A stretch of DNA of 22,289 nt from JAAEQG01 sp023133475 (GTDB lineage Bacteria; Planctomycetota; Phycisphaerae; UBA1845), in contig DAOVLE010000062.1 of assembly GCA_030631415.1 (NCBI GenBank), positions 1 through 22,289 on the forward strand, read 5' to 3'. This document shows, piece after piece, positions 6,680 to 14,280 of the stretch. Below the pieces are notes generated by a model. That model saw only the letters and a program-made list of their open reading frames with translations, had not been told where the DNA came from and ran no database searches. The translations under genes were made by a program, and so were the position numbers. Each line of letters starts with the position of its first letter. Within the stretch, counting starts at the first letter, position 1.

Positions 6680-7867
6680 TCACGCCTCCTTTTCCACACA
6701 AGCACCGAGCAATGGTTTGATCCGGGCTGCGATTTTGGTTGCGGCATCGGTGGTTCCGATGCGGTTGGCTGCCGAAGCCATACGCGCCAACGTCTCCTCG
6801 TCGGACATCAGTGTGCTGAGCACTTCGCGCATTGCCGGGGCGGTCAGTTGTGGATCGACGCGGTCGTGCACGATGCGGGCGGCTCCGATCTTCACCAGCA
6901 CCCGGGCGTTGGCATGTTGGTGCATGTCCCGATGGTGTGGATACGGAAGCAGAACCGACGGCTTGCCCAGGGCGGTTATCTCTGCCAAGGTCGAGGCGCC
7001 GGCCCGGGAGACAATCAGGTCAGCCGCCGCCATGGCGTCTGCCATCTGCTCGGTGAACGGCACCACCACTGCCGGCATCCGGTGCATGCGATAGGCGGTT
7101 TGGGTTTGCTCGAAGTCCCTCGGTCCGCTCAGGTGTAGAATCTGCCAGCCGGACAGCTCCGCCAGATCGTTCAGGATGCCCGGCATCGCGTTGTTGATCG
7201 ATGCCGCCCCCTGCGAGGCCCCGGTCACCAGCAACGTATGCAGGGTGGGATCAAGCCCGAAGTGCTCGATACCACGGGCACGGCTGGCTGAGCGAAACTG
7301 CGAGCGGATCGGGCAGCCGGTAACTTCACAACCATGGTGCCCACTGAACGCAGCCTGGGTCTCCTCCCACTGCACGAACACCTGGGCGGTGTTCTGAGCC
7401 AGAAAGCGGTTGGCCCGCCCGGGTATCGCGTCCGGGTTCATCAGCACTGTGGGAATCCCGCTCTTGGCGGCTTCATACAGAGGCGGCCCGCTGGCGAACC
7501 CGCCGGTGCCGATGACCACTACCGGAGGATGGGCGTCGAAATACTCGCGACAGCAACGCCGCGACCGCACCCAATTCACATAGAACGTCGGCCAAGTCCA
7601 CGGCTTCATGCGCAGTGGTTGAATGCTTTGGCTGATCAACTCGGTCCCGGGCATGTTCGTGACCACGCGGTCGAACGGGCGCGAGGTTCCGAAAAAAGTG
7701 AACCGCACGTTGGGCGATGTTTCGCGGATCGCCTCAGCCACCGCCAGCGCGGGGAACAGGTGCCCACCGGTCCCACCACCGGCAAAGACCACTGACGCGG
7801 ACCCGTTAGCCGGCGTGACCGCCCGTGAATCAGTTACCGGATTGTTGACTGTGCCGACGCTCATCAC
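6680..7867 (-). CDS. murG: Undecaprenyl-PP-MurNAc-pentapeptide GlcNAc transferase MurG
   Basis: A 395-residue family 28 glycosyltransferase that converts lipid I to lipid II on the inner membrane face. The N-terminal glycine loop AGGGTGGHLFPA is at about 29-40, GTGGFASGP in the middle, and the sugar-nucleotide region EITALGKPSVLLPYPHHRD near the C-terminus, with HQHANA following. The GTG at 7867 begins one base after the ftsW stop; an ATG follows as the next codon (7864) and may be the true start. About 22 N-terminal residues precede the usual MurG start and look unstructured. The GGGTAAGG in the ftsW stop region can serve as ribosome site, so translation is likely coupled. Confidence 0.95.
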   Translation of the reverse strand: MMSVGTVNNPVTDSRAVTPANGSASVVFAGGGTGGHLFPALAVAEAIRETSPNVRFTFFGTSRPFDRVVTNMPGTELISQSIQPLRMKPWTWPTFYVNWVRSRRCCREYFDAHPPVVVIGTGGFASGPPLYEAAKSGIPTVLMNPDAIPGRANRFLAQNTAQVFVQWEETQAAFSGHHGCEVTGCPIRSQFRSASRARGIEHFGLDPTLHTLLVTGASQGAASINNAMPGILNDLAELSGWQILHLSGPRDFEQTQTAYRMHRMPAVVVPFTEQMADAMAAADLIVSRAGASTLAEITALGKPSVLLPYPHHRDMHQHANARVLVKIGAARIVHDRVDPQLTAPAMREVLSTLMSDEETLARMASAANRIGTTDAATKIAARIKPLLGACVEKEA

Positions 7868-7868
7868 C

Positions 7869-9074
7869 TTACCCTGTCACCGATGTAACCACGCCGATCG
7901 CCCGCAGATCGTGATTGCCCACCGCGACCGGCAGAGGCTCCGCCCCCCTGCCACGTCGGGCCACCCCAGCCAACAAACCCACCAACGCCCCCAGGCAGAT
8001 CACCCCCGATCCACCGGCGGAGACGAACGGCAGGGCAATCCCCTTGGTCGGAGCCATCACCGTCACCACCGCGATGTTGATCACCGCCTGCAAACAGATC
8101 AGCAGAGTGACCCCAAAAGCCAGTAACCGCGCTTGGCTGGTATCCGCGGCACGCATGGCCCGCAAACCCAACACCAGCAATACCATAAAGAGCAGAATAA
8201 CCGTTAAGCCGCCGAACAACCCGGTCTCCTCGCAGAGCACCGAGAAGATGAAATCGGTCTGGCTGGCTGGTAGATACCCGTACTTCTGGATGCCCGCGCC
8301 CAAGCCCCGACCGAACCAGCCCCCCGAAACGATGGTCGCCAGGGACTGGATCGGGTGATAGCTTGCTCCCTGCGGGTCAGCCCAGATGTCCAGGAAGCTG
8401 ATCAACCGCCGCACCCGGTAAGGCTCGCAGTAGATCAGGTAGCCCCCGAGGGCAAGACCCGGAAGGGCTGCGAGCATCAGGTAAACCACCCGGCATCCGG
8501 CGGTCAGCAGTATGACGCCGCCGACCAGCCCGAGCAGAGCGGCAGTGCCGAAGTCCGCCCACCCGACCAGTGCGGTCAGTGCCCCGATCACCAACACTGC
8601 GGGCAATAGCGTCTTGAGTGTGGACTTAACCTGCTCCCCTCGAGCCGCCAGAAACGCCGATAAAAACACCACCAGCGCCACCTTGGCAAGCTCGGATGGC
8701 TGAAAGACAAGCGGGCCAATCGCCAGCCAGCGACGTGCCCCGTTGCGTTCGATCCCCACCCCGGGGATCAACGTAGCCACCAGGCAGGCACACGCCAATA
8801 TCACCAACAACACCGTCGGCTGCCACCACGAGCCCAGCCGCCACGCAAACGGCTTACACCCGATTCGCGCAAAGACCAGCATCGCCACAAACCCGAGGAC
8901 GACGAACGCCAACTGCCGCCCGAAAGAGGATTTCCACAACGTCACCGAAAGCAGCGACCGGTCCAGGCTGGCGCCGGCTGAGGCGATCATCACCACCCCG
9001 AACATCATCAGGGTGGCGGTCACCCCCATGATCGCCGTGGGCATCCATCTGACGTAACCGCCGTCGGCAGACAT
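7869..9074 (-). CDS. ftsW: Septal peptidoglycan polymerase FtsW (SEDS family)
   Basis: A 401-residue polytopic protein with about ten hydrophobic helices. SEDS family glycosyltransferases polymerise lipid II at the septum together with FtsI. Signatures are GARRWLAIGPLVFQPSELAK in the first half, DFIFSVLCEETG later, and APTKGIALPFVSAGGSG near the C-terminus, where the common form is SYGGSS. The frame is open to an ATG at 9113, but the ATG at 9074 has GGGAG eight bases ahead, so it is preferred. It lies 85 nt after mraY and one base before murG. No ftsI is present in the window, and murD, often found between mraY and ftsW, is missing here. Confidence 0.93.
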   Translation of the reverse strand: MSADGGYVRWMPTAIMGVTATLMMFGVVMIASAGASLDRSLLSVTLWKSSFGRQLAFVVLGFVAMLVFARIGCKPFAWRLGSWWQPTVLLVILACACLVATLIPGVGIERNGARRWLAIGPLVFQPSELAKVALVVFLSAFLAARGEQVKSTLKTLLPAVLVIGALTALVGWADFGTAALLGLVGGVILLTAGCRVVYLMLAALPGLALGGYLIYCEPYRVRRLISFLDIWADPQGASYHPIQSLATIVSGGWFGRGLGAGIQKYGYLPASQTDFIFSVLCEETGLFGGLTVILLFMVLLVLGLRAMRAADTSQARLLAFGVTLLICLQAVINIAVVTVMAPTKGIALPFVSAGGSGVICLGALVGLLAGVARRGRGAEPLPVAVGNHDLRAIGVVTSVTG

Positions 9075-9159
9075 AAACCGTTCTCCCAGGCGCGGCGCTC
9101 CGCGGGCTGGCATAAGAAACCCGTCGCGTCAAATCAGTTTGGCGGTGTGAATTGAGGTG

Positions 9160-10302
9160 TTAGCGTAGCTTGACCGTCGCCAACGCGAACACCGCAAACA
9201 TGGCAGCAACCAGCCAGAAGCGGACCACCGTTTGCGTCTCGGTCCACCCACTCAAATGGTAGTGGTGGTGGAGCGGGGCACAACGGAACATGCGCTTCCC
9301 GCCGGTGGACTTGAAATACCACACCTGCAAAATGACCGAGACCGCCTCGATCACAAAGACCCCACCGACGATAAACAGCATCAACTCCTGGCGGATGACC
9401 ACGGCTACATACCCAATCGCGCCACCAAGGGGCAGAGATCCCGTGTCACCCATGAACACACGCGCCGGGTAGCAATTATACCACAAGAACCCGGCACATG
9501 CACCCACAATTGACCCACAAATTATCGCCAATTCGCCACTTTGGGGTATATGCGGTAGTAACAGCTTACGCGACAATGCCTCGTCGCCGACGATGTAGGC
9601 TAAAATCATGAACACCAGGCTGCAAATCGCCACGCAGCCCGAAGCCAACCCGTCCATCCCGTCGGTGAGATTCACCGCGTTGCTCGTCCCGGTGATCACC
9701 AGAACCGCCACCAGCATGAATGGAAGCGGAGCCAGCAGTAACCCGTGTTTATAGAACGGCACACTCAAGATGCGGTAGGCTTCGATTTGCTCGGCACCGG
9801 CTTCGCCGCCCACCCAGGCGAAGTTGGTCCGGCCTGTGCTGTAGACGAAATACCCCACGATCACCGCCAAGCCAACTTGGAACAGCAACTTCTCGTAACT
9901 CTTGAGTCCGTCGCGGGTGCCGCTACGGCCGGCGCTGGTCAGCTTGAACCAGTCGTCCACCGCTCCCACTGTCCCCAACCACAGGATACACAAAATGCTC
10001 ATCTGAACGTAGAAGACGAGGAAGTCGGCAAACAGCAGGATGCTCAGGATGATGGACCCGATAATCATCACTCCGCCCATGGTAGGGATGCGTTCCTTGT
10101 CGCGCATCAGTTTGTTGAGCGATTCGTGATCGAACTCGGGGTGGTCGCCGAGTTTGTATTTCACAAGTGCCCGGATGACTTTCGGGCCTATGAGCAAAAT
10201 CAAAAGGAAGCAAAACAGAGCTGCACAGGTAGCCCGAAACAGCGTGTTCTCGTAGGCATAATGCCGCCCTTCGAGCAGTATTCGGAAAAAGTGGTACAGC
10301 AC
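9160..10302 (-). CDS. mraY: Phospho-MurNAc-pentapeptide translocase MraY
   Basis: A 380-residue polytopic enzyme that transfers phospho-MurNAc-pentapeptide to undecaprenyl phosphate, giving lipid I. Motifs: IPTMGGVMII near the N-terminus, AVDDWFKL (catalytic Asp pair), NLTDGMDGLASG, FMGDTGSLPLGG, and the C-terminal histidine motif as HHHYHLSGW, where E. coli has HHHYELKGW. The open frame extends 151 codons upstream through repeats and the antisense MNT gene, but that part is low-complexity or antisense. GTG at 10302, with AAGGA ten bases ahead, gives the normal MraY start VLYHFF. Separation from murF by an antisense gene pair suggests it needs its own promoter (candidate at 10337-10342). Confidence 0.94.
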   Translation of the reverse strand: MLYHFFRILLEGRHYAYENTLFRATCAALFCFLLILLIGPKVIRALVKYKLGDHPEFDHESLNKLMRDKERIPTMGGVMIIGSIILSILLFADFLVFYVQMSILCILWLGTVGAVDDWFKLTSAGRSGTRDGLKSYEKLLFQVGLAVIVGYFVYSTGRTNFAWVGGEAGAEQIEAYRILSVPFYKHGLLLAPLPFMLVAVLVITGTSNAVNLTDGMDGLASGCVAICSLVFMILAYIVGDEALSRKLLLPHIPQSGELAIICGSIVGACAGFLWYNCYPARVFMGDTGSLPLGGAIGYVAVVIRQELMLFIVGGVFVIEAVSVILQVWYFKSTGGKRMFRCAPLHHHYHLSGWTETQTVVRFWLVAAMFAVFALATVKLR

Positions 10303-10504
10303 CTCCGGGGGTTCCTTTCTTATTCTGAGAACCACCAGTATATAGGAGAATGGAGAATGGAGAAATGGAAAATTGAAAATGAAAAATGGAAAATGTGGGG
10401 ATGTGAGACATTGTCGTCGGGTGCACTCCCTTCTTCTCTGCGCTCTCTGCGTCTCTGCGTTCATGAAAAATGGAGCGTGAGGAATGGAGAATGGAAAGTG
10501 TTCG
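10303..10504. repeat. Divergent mraY / MNT intergenic region with low-complexity repeats
   Basis: Between two divergent genes. It contains GGAGAATGGAGAATGG-type purine-rich repeats at 10345-10395 and again at 10465-10497. A CTCTGCGCTCTCTGCGTCTC run lies at 10435-10458. The strand asymmetry is strong. No ORF belongs here; the long reading frames across it are accidental. Confidence 0.65.
10337..10342 (-). promoter_or_regulatory. Possible -10 element for mraY
   Basis: The minus-strand hexamer TATACT matches five of six bases of the sigma-70 -10 consensus. It would give a leader of about 28 nt before the mraY GTG. The -35 region 17 bases upstream (TTTTCC) is poor and lies in the AT-rich repeat. 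Offered because mraY is cut off from murF by antisense genes. Confidence 0.3.
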
Positions 10505-10819
10505 ATGGACATAGAGGTGTTGCTCAAAGAATCCAAGACGAGACTGGCGGCAGCGTTTGGGACGCGATTGCGTGGCGCGATGGTGTACGGTTCACAACCG
10601 CGTGGCGAAGCGGAGGCGGACAGTGACATCGACCTGATGGTGCTGCTGGAGGGTCCGGTGGCGTTTGGCTGTGATCTGGAAACCATTATCCATGCGCTGT
10701 ACCCGCTGCAGTTGGAGATTGACCGGCAGATCGATGCTTGGCCGGCGGATGTCAAAGCGTACGAGGCTCAGGAATTCGCAATCTACCGGAATGTGCGACG
10801 TGAAGGGGTGGCTCTATGA
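10505..10819 (+). CDS. MNT-type nucleotidyltransferase, antitoxin-like partner of HEPN
   Basis: A 104-residue minimal nucleotidyltransferase of the DNA polymerase beta superfamily. The active-site signature is intact: Gly29-Ser30 followed by Asp41 and Asp43 (GSQPRGEAEADSDIDL), with a later Asp at about 73 as candidate third metal ligand. In characterised HEPN/MNT pairs the MNT protein neutralises the HEPN toxin by adding nucleotides to it, for example AMP; whether this pair does so is inference. The ATG at 10505 has GGAAAG upstream. The longer open frame from 10484 runs into repeats. Its stop overlaps the HEPN start as ATGA. The gene runs antisense to the flanking dcw genes. Confidence 0.88.
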   Translation: MDIEVLLKESKTRLAAAFGTRLRGAMVYGSQPRGEAEADSDIDLMVLLEGPVAFGCDLETIIHALYPLQLEIDRQIDAWPADVKAYEAQEFAIYRNVRREGVAL

Positions 10820-11199
10820 ACCGAGAAGTGGAAGCGTTGTGGGAACGAGCGACTACGGCAATCGAATCCGCTCGGGCGTTACTGGATATCGATCCGGACG
10901 GAAGCGCCTCGCGTGCCTATTACGCGGCGTTCTTCGGCGTCTCAGCCTTGTTCGCGATGGAAGGGCGAGTCTTCACCAAACATACCGCGGTGGCGGCGGC
11001 AGTGCACCGCGACTTGGTCAAAACCGGTCGATGGCCTGTAGAACTTGGGGAGATTTATTCCTGGCTCATGCGAACACGTCAGACAGGCGACTACGGCCAG
11101 GACGTTCATGTCAAACCTGCCGAGGCTCATGAGGCGGCAGATAAGGCTGCTCGGATACTCGAGGGTGTGCGACAGATCAGCTCCGAACAGTTGCCATGA
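10816..11199 (+). CDS. HEPN-domain protein (UPF0332/COG1895-like)
   Basis: A 127-residue all-helical protein. The SRAYYAAFFGVSALF segment (about 32-46) and the later RQTGDYGQDVH (88-98) are typical of the UPF0332 branch of HEPN proteins that pair with MNT nucleotidyltransferases. The RX4-6H RNase motif of HepT-type toxins is not evident: Arg88 and His98 are nine residues apart. Ribonuclease activity therefore cannot be assumed. Translation is coupled to the MNT gene by an ATGA overlap. Its 3' end overlaps the convergent murF end by 23 nt (11177-11199), so the insertion sits tightly against murF. Confidence 0.87.
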   Translation: MNREVEALWERATTAIESARALLDIDPDGSASRAYYAAFFGVSALFAMEGRVFTKHTAVAAAVHRDLVKTGRWPVELGEIYSWLMRTRQTGDYGQDVHVKPAEAHEAADKAARILEGVRQISSEQLP

Positions 11200-12565
11200 T
11201 CTGCTGCGACAATCTTTCCAACCCCATCGCCCGCGAGCCCTTGATCAGCACCGTGTCGCCCGGGGCGAGCATCGGCGGCAGTTCCGCGCAAGCCTGGCCC
11301 GTCGTCTCCCAGACGCAGGTGGTGACGGCTGGGTTGACGGATCGCGCCCCCGCAATAATTGGCTTGGCTTTGTGCCCCACCGATACCACAAACTCGATCC
11401 CCGATCGGCCGGCCAGAATACCAATCTGCTCGTGGAGAGCGTGGCTGTGAGTGCCTAACTCCCGCATCTCACCGGCGACCAGAACACGCCGGCCCCGCTC
11501 CACGGTCTGCAAGACCTCGATCGCCGCCGCCATACTGGTCGGGTTGGCGTTGTAGCAATCCTCGATCAGCGTCAGACCACCGAACCGCCGCACATTCAAA
11601 CGCATGTTCGGAAGCCGCACCGCACCCAAGGCTTCCACAATCTGCCCCGGCTCCAGTTGCATACGCCGCGCAACCCCGAAAGCCGCCGCGGCGTTCCTGG
11701 CGTTGTGAACCCCCGGCACCGGCAAGCGAACCTCATTGCAATCGTTGATCCAAAAGGAAACCCCATCCAACCCCGGCTGCACACCAGTCACCCGAATGTC
11801 CGCCTGCGAATCGGTCCCGTAGGTGATGATTCGCAAATCCCCAGGCAGTGGGCCATGCTTGACCCGCTGCAAATCGTCCAGGTTCACCAGACCCAGCCCA
11901 CCGGGTGAAACGTGGTCCAGCAAGGACAGCTTCTCGCAGGCCACCCCATCAATGCTGCCGAAGCCTTCCAGATGGGCGTGCCCGATCGAAGTCACCACCC
12001 CGATGTCCGGGGAGACCATATCAGCCAGATGAGCCACCTCGCCGGGGGCACTGGAGCCGATCTCCACCACCAGGTATCGATCCGCAGGCTCAGCCGACAA
12101 CAACGTCAACGGTACGCCGATGTCGTTGTTGAAACTATGCACTGCCCCGCGCCCGGGCAGGTGGGTGCCCAGCACGTGATCGATCATCTCTTTCGTGGTG
12201 GTTTTGCCGTTGCTCCCGGTCACCGCAATCACCTTGGCGGGCAATAGCTTACGATAATAGGCAGCCAACCGCCCCAGGGCGGTGCGGGTATCGTTGACCA
12301 CAATAAGCGGGCCGTGGTGGGGGGCGGAAAGACGGGCTCCGCTGGCAGCGGGATTCGACACCAGTGCCACCCGCGCACCTTTCCTGAATGACTCCGCCAC
12401 AAAATCGTGCCCGTCAAAGTTCTCTCCCGCCAAAGCGACGAACATCTCGCCCGGTTTGAGCGTGCGGGTGTCGGTGGACAAACCGGCGACGCCGAACGAC
12501 TCACACGGCTCGAGCATTCGCCCGCCCACCGCCTTGACGATCTCATCCATCCGCAAGGCGATCAT
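11177..12565 (-). CDS. murF: UDP-MurNAc-tripeptide--D-Ala-D-Ala ligase MurF
   Basis: A 462-residue Mur ligase that adds D-Ala-D-Ala to UDP-MurNAc-tripeptide in the cytoplasm, completing the pentapeptide. The P-loop VTGSNGKTTTKEM starts at about 115. NNDIGVPLTLL and the MurF-typical YNANPTSMAAA are present. The ATG at 12565 overlaps the murE stop (ATGA), so the two are translationally coupled. Its end overlaps the antisense HEPN gene by 23 nt. The next dcw gene on this strand, mraY, is 875 nt away. Confidence 0.95.
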   Translation of the reverse strand: MIALRMDEIVKAVGGRMLEPCESFGVAGLSTDTRTLKPGEMFVALAGENFDGHDFVAESFRKGARVALVSNPAASGARLSAPHHGPLIVVNDTRTALGRLAAYYRKLLPAKVIAVTGSNGKTTTKEMIDHVLGTHLPGRGAVHSFNNDIGVPLTLLSAEPADRYLVVEIGSSAPGEVAHLADMVSPDIGVVTSIGHAHLEGFGSIDGVACEKLSLLDHVSPGGLGLVNLDDLQRVKHGPLPGDLRIITYGTDSQADIRVTGVQPGLDGVSFWINDCNEVRLPVPGVHNARNAAAAFGVARRMQLEPGQIVEALGAVRLPNMRLNVRRFGGLTLIEDCYNANPTSMAAAIEVLQTVERGRRVLVAGEMRELGTHSHALHEQIGILAGRSGIEFVVSVGHKAKPIIAGARSVNPAVTTCVWETTGQACAELPPMLAPGDTVLIKGSRAMGLERLSQQIMATVRS

Positions 12566-14097
12566 ACCGAACTTACCCCTCGTAAACGCGGGCCGCTCAG
12601 GTCCACCTCCTGTAATGCCTCCCGAGCCACCTCCGCGTCATCGAAATGAATGGTGCGGCGACCGAGAATCTGGTAGTCCTCGTGCCCCTTACCGGCGATC
12701 AGGACGGTATCGCCGGCTTCCGCCATGGCGATAGCCTGACGAATGGCACTTCCGCGGTCCGGCTCCACGTAGGTTTCACAATTGGGGAACTCACCGATTC
12801 CGGGCAGAATTTCGTCGATGATGGCCTGTGGAGCTTCGGTTCGCGGGTTGTCGCTGGTGACGACAGCCACCTCCGCCAGTCGCCCGACGGCGGCACCCAT
12901 CCGCGGGCGCTTGGTGCGGTCACGATCACCACCGCAGCCGAACACGCAGATCAACCGCCCGATGGTCAGCGGTTTAAGCGTGGACAAAGCATTATCCAGG
13001 GCGTCGTCGGTATGGGCGTAGTCCACCAACACGGAGATGGGGAAACCCTCCGGTTCCAGGCGTTGCAACCGCCCCCGGACCACTCCGAGACGCTCGATGC
13101 CCCGGGCGATGTCGTCAGCCCGAACGCCCAGCTTGTAGGCTGCCCCAACCGCCGCCAGTATGTTGGACGTGTTGTGTCGCCCTATCAGGCTGCTTCGCAC
13201 CAGGCCCGAGTGCCCGCCAAAGTTAAGCTCCAGCTCACATCCGCTAAGCGACATCGAGTGAATCTCGGCGGTGACCTCGAGTTGCGGGTTGGAAATCCCA
13301 TAGCGGATCACCGGGACCCGGCAGTCAGCCACCATCTCCGCAGAGGCGGGGTCGTCGTCGTTTATGACCGCCGCCGCATCGGGGTCCAGATTGTCGAAAA
13401 GCCTCTTTTTGGCCTGGAGGTATGCCTCGCGGGTCTTGTGGTAGTCGAAGTGATCACCGGTCAGGTTGGTGAACACCGCGGCATCGAAACTAAGCCCGTC
13501 GCAACGGTGCTGATCCAGGGCATGGCTGGAGACCTCCAGCACCGCATAAGCCGCCCCCGCCTCCAATGCCTGCGACAAACAGGCACATAATTCGATTGGG
13601 GGCGGTGTGGTCAACTGTGCCGGCAGGCAATCATCCACTACATCGTACCCCAACGTCCCCACCGCAGCCGTGCGATGACCGGCGGTTTGCAGGATTGATT
13701 GCAGAATACGGCAGGTGGTGCTCTTGCCGTTTGTCCCGGTGATCCCGATCAGGCGGAGCCGTTGCCCGTTCCGGCAGCGGTTCACCCCGTAAAACGCCGC
13801 CGCCAATCGTGCCACCGCCGACCGGGTGTTGCTTGACCGCACCGTGACCACCGAATCCGGGGCGTTCACCGGCTGCTCCGCCAGGATCACCGATGCGCCA
13901 TTCTCGATCGCGGTATCGACAAAATCGTGCCCGTCGTGCCGGGTGCCCCGAATCGCCACGAAACAGAACCCCGGCGACACACGCCTTGAGTCGTCGGTCA
14001 ACCCGTGGATCGGAACGTCGGGCACCGTTTGCGGATCGGTGACACCCAAACCCGCCTCGGCAAACAACCGATGCAGTGTCCAATCAGGTGTTTGCAT
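12562..14097 (-). CDS. murE: UDP-MurNAc-L-Ala-D-Glu--meso-DAP ligase MurE
   Basis: A 511-residue Mur ligase that adds the third amino acid of the stem peptide. P-loop GTNGKSTT is at 121-128, and EVSSHALDQHR and TNLTGDHFDYH follow. The DNPR motif at residues 416-419 is the meso-diaminopimelate specificity signature; L-Lys-type MurE enzymes differ at the Arg. ATG at 14097 has GGAGATAG upstream. It is the first gene of the visible cluster: upstream lie 178 nt of repeats and then the unrelated response regulator, with no mraZ, rsmH or ftsI. Confidence 0.95.
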   Translation of the reverse strand: MQTPDWTLHRLFAEAGLGVTDPQTVPDVPIHGLTDDSRRVSPGFCFVAIRGTRHDGHDFVDTAIENGASVILAEQPVNAPDSVVTVRSSNTRSAVARLAAAFYGVNRCRNGQRLRLIGITGTNGKSTTCRILQSILQTAGHRTAAVGTLGYDVVDDCLPAQLTTPPPIELCACLSQALEAGAAYAVLEVSSHALDQHRCDGLSFDAAVFTNLTGDHFDYHKTREAYLQAKKRLFDNLDPDAAAVINDDDPASAEMVADCRVPVIRYGISNPQLEVTAEIHSMSLSGCELELNFGGHSGLVRSSLIGRHNTSNILAAVGAAYKLGVRADDIARGIERLGVVRGRLQRLEPEGFPISVLVDYAHTDDALDNALSTLKPLTIGRLICVFGCGGDRDRTKRPRMGAAVGRLAEVAVVTSDNPRTEAPQAIIDEILPGIGEFPNCETYVEPDRGSAIRQAIAMAEAGDTVLIAGKGHEDYQILGRRTIHFDDAEVAREALQEVDLSGPRLRGVSSV

Positions 14098-14145
14098 TGA
14101 ACTATCTCCGCGCCAGTCTCTGAAACCACTCTATTCCAGCAGGTT

Positions 14146-14151
14146 ATCATA
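14146..14151 (-). promoter_or_regulatory. Possible -10 element for murE
   Basis: Minus-strand TATGAT matches five of six -10 consensus bases and lies 48 nt before the murE ATG. The -35 position falls inside the GTAGGGCGGGT hairpin and shows no consensus, so support is weak. Confidence 0.27.
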
Positions 14152-14154
14152 TCT

Positions 14155-14175
14155 GTAGGGCGGGTTCCACCCGCC
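14155..14175 (+). repeat. GTAGGGCGGGT hairpin, copy 4
   Basis: GTAG plus a perfect 7-bp stem, GGCGGGT-TCC-ACCCGCC. This copy lies upstream of murE in plus orientation, opposite to copy 5, so the two bracket the AAAGTCC block as an inverted pair. Confidence 0.7.
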
Positions 14176-14186
14176 ATGCCGGCTAT

Positions 14187-14250
14187 AAGTCCAAAGTCTC
14201 TAGTCCAAAGTCCAAAGTCGGAACCCAACGGGACTTTGGACCTTGGACTC
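14187..14250. repeat. Inverted AAAGTCC repeat block
   Basis: Four AAGTCC-type units (14187-14219) face GGACTTTGGACCTTGGACTC (14231-14250), giving an imperfect inverted repeat. The same 7-mer unit lies next to ftsQ and at the right end of the window. Confidence 0.7.
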
Positions 14251-14258
14251 ATTCGGTT

Positions 14259-14280
14259 GGTGGGTTCCACCCACCCTACG
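14259..14280 (-). repeat. GTAGGGTGGGT hairpin, copy 5, supplying a stop codon
   Basis: On the minus strand it reads CGTAGGGTGGGTGGAACCCACC. The TAG within GTAGGG (14276-14278) is the stop codon of the response regulator. No T-tract follows. A compensated variant (GGTGGG/CCCACC) of the family. Confidence 0.7.

Larger units (their letters stand above)
14098..14275. repeat. Repeat-filled gap between the response regulator and murE
   Basis: Contents: a GTAGGGCGGGTTCCACCCGCC hairpin in plus orientation (14155-14175), AAAGTCC repeats (14187-14219), their inverted copy (14231-14250), and a GGTGGGTTCCACCCACC hairpin that overlaps the response-regulator stop (14259-14280). The two AAAGTCC blocks can pair with each other. 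No gene is seen. Confidence 0.75.

Noticed and set aside
9160..10755. MraY as a 531-residue protein
   Set aside because: The extra 151 N-terminal codons run through low-complexity repeats and antisense to the MNT gene. GTG at 10302 has a good ribosome site and gives the normal MraY N-terminus.
14187..14250. AAAGTCC repeats as a CRISPR array
   Set aside because: The units are 7 nt and contiguous, with no spacers of even length and no cas genes in the window.
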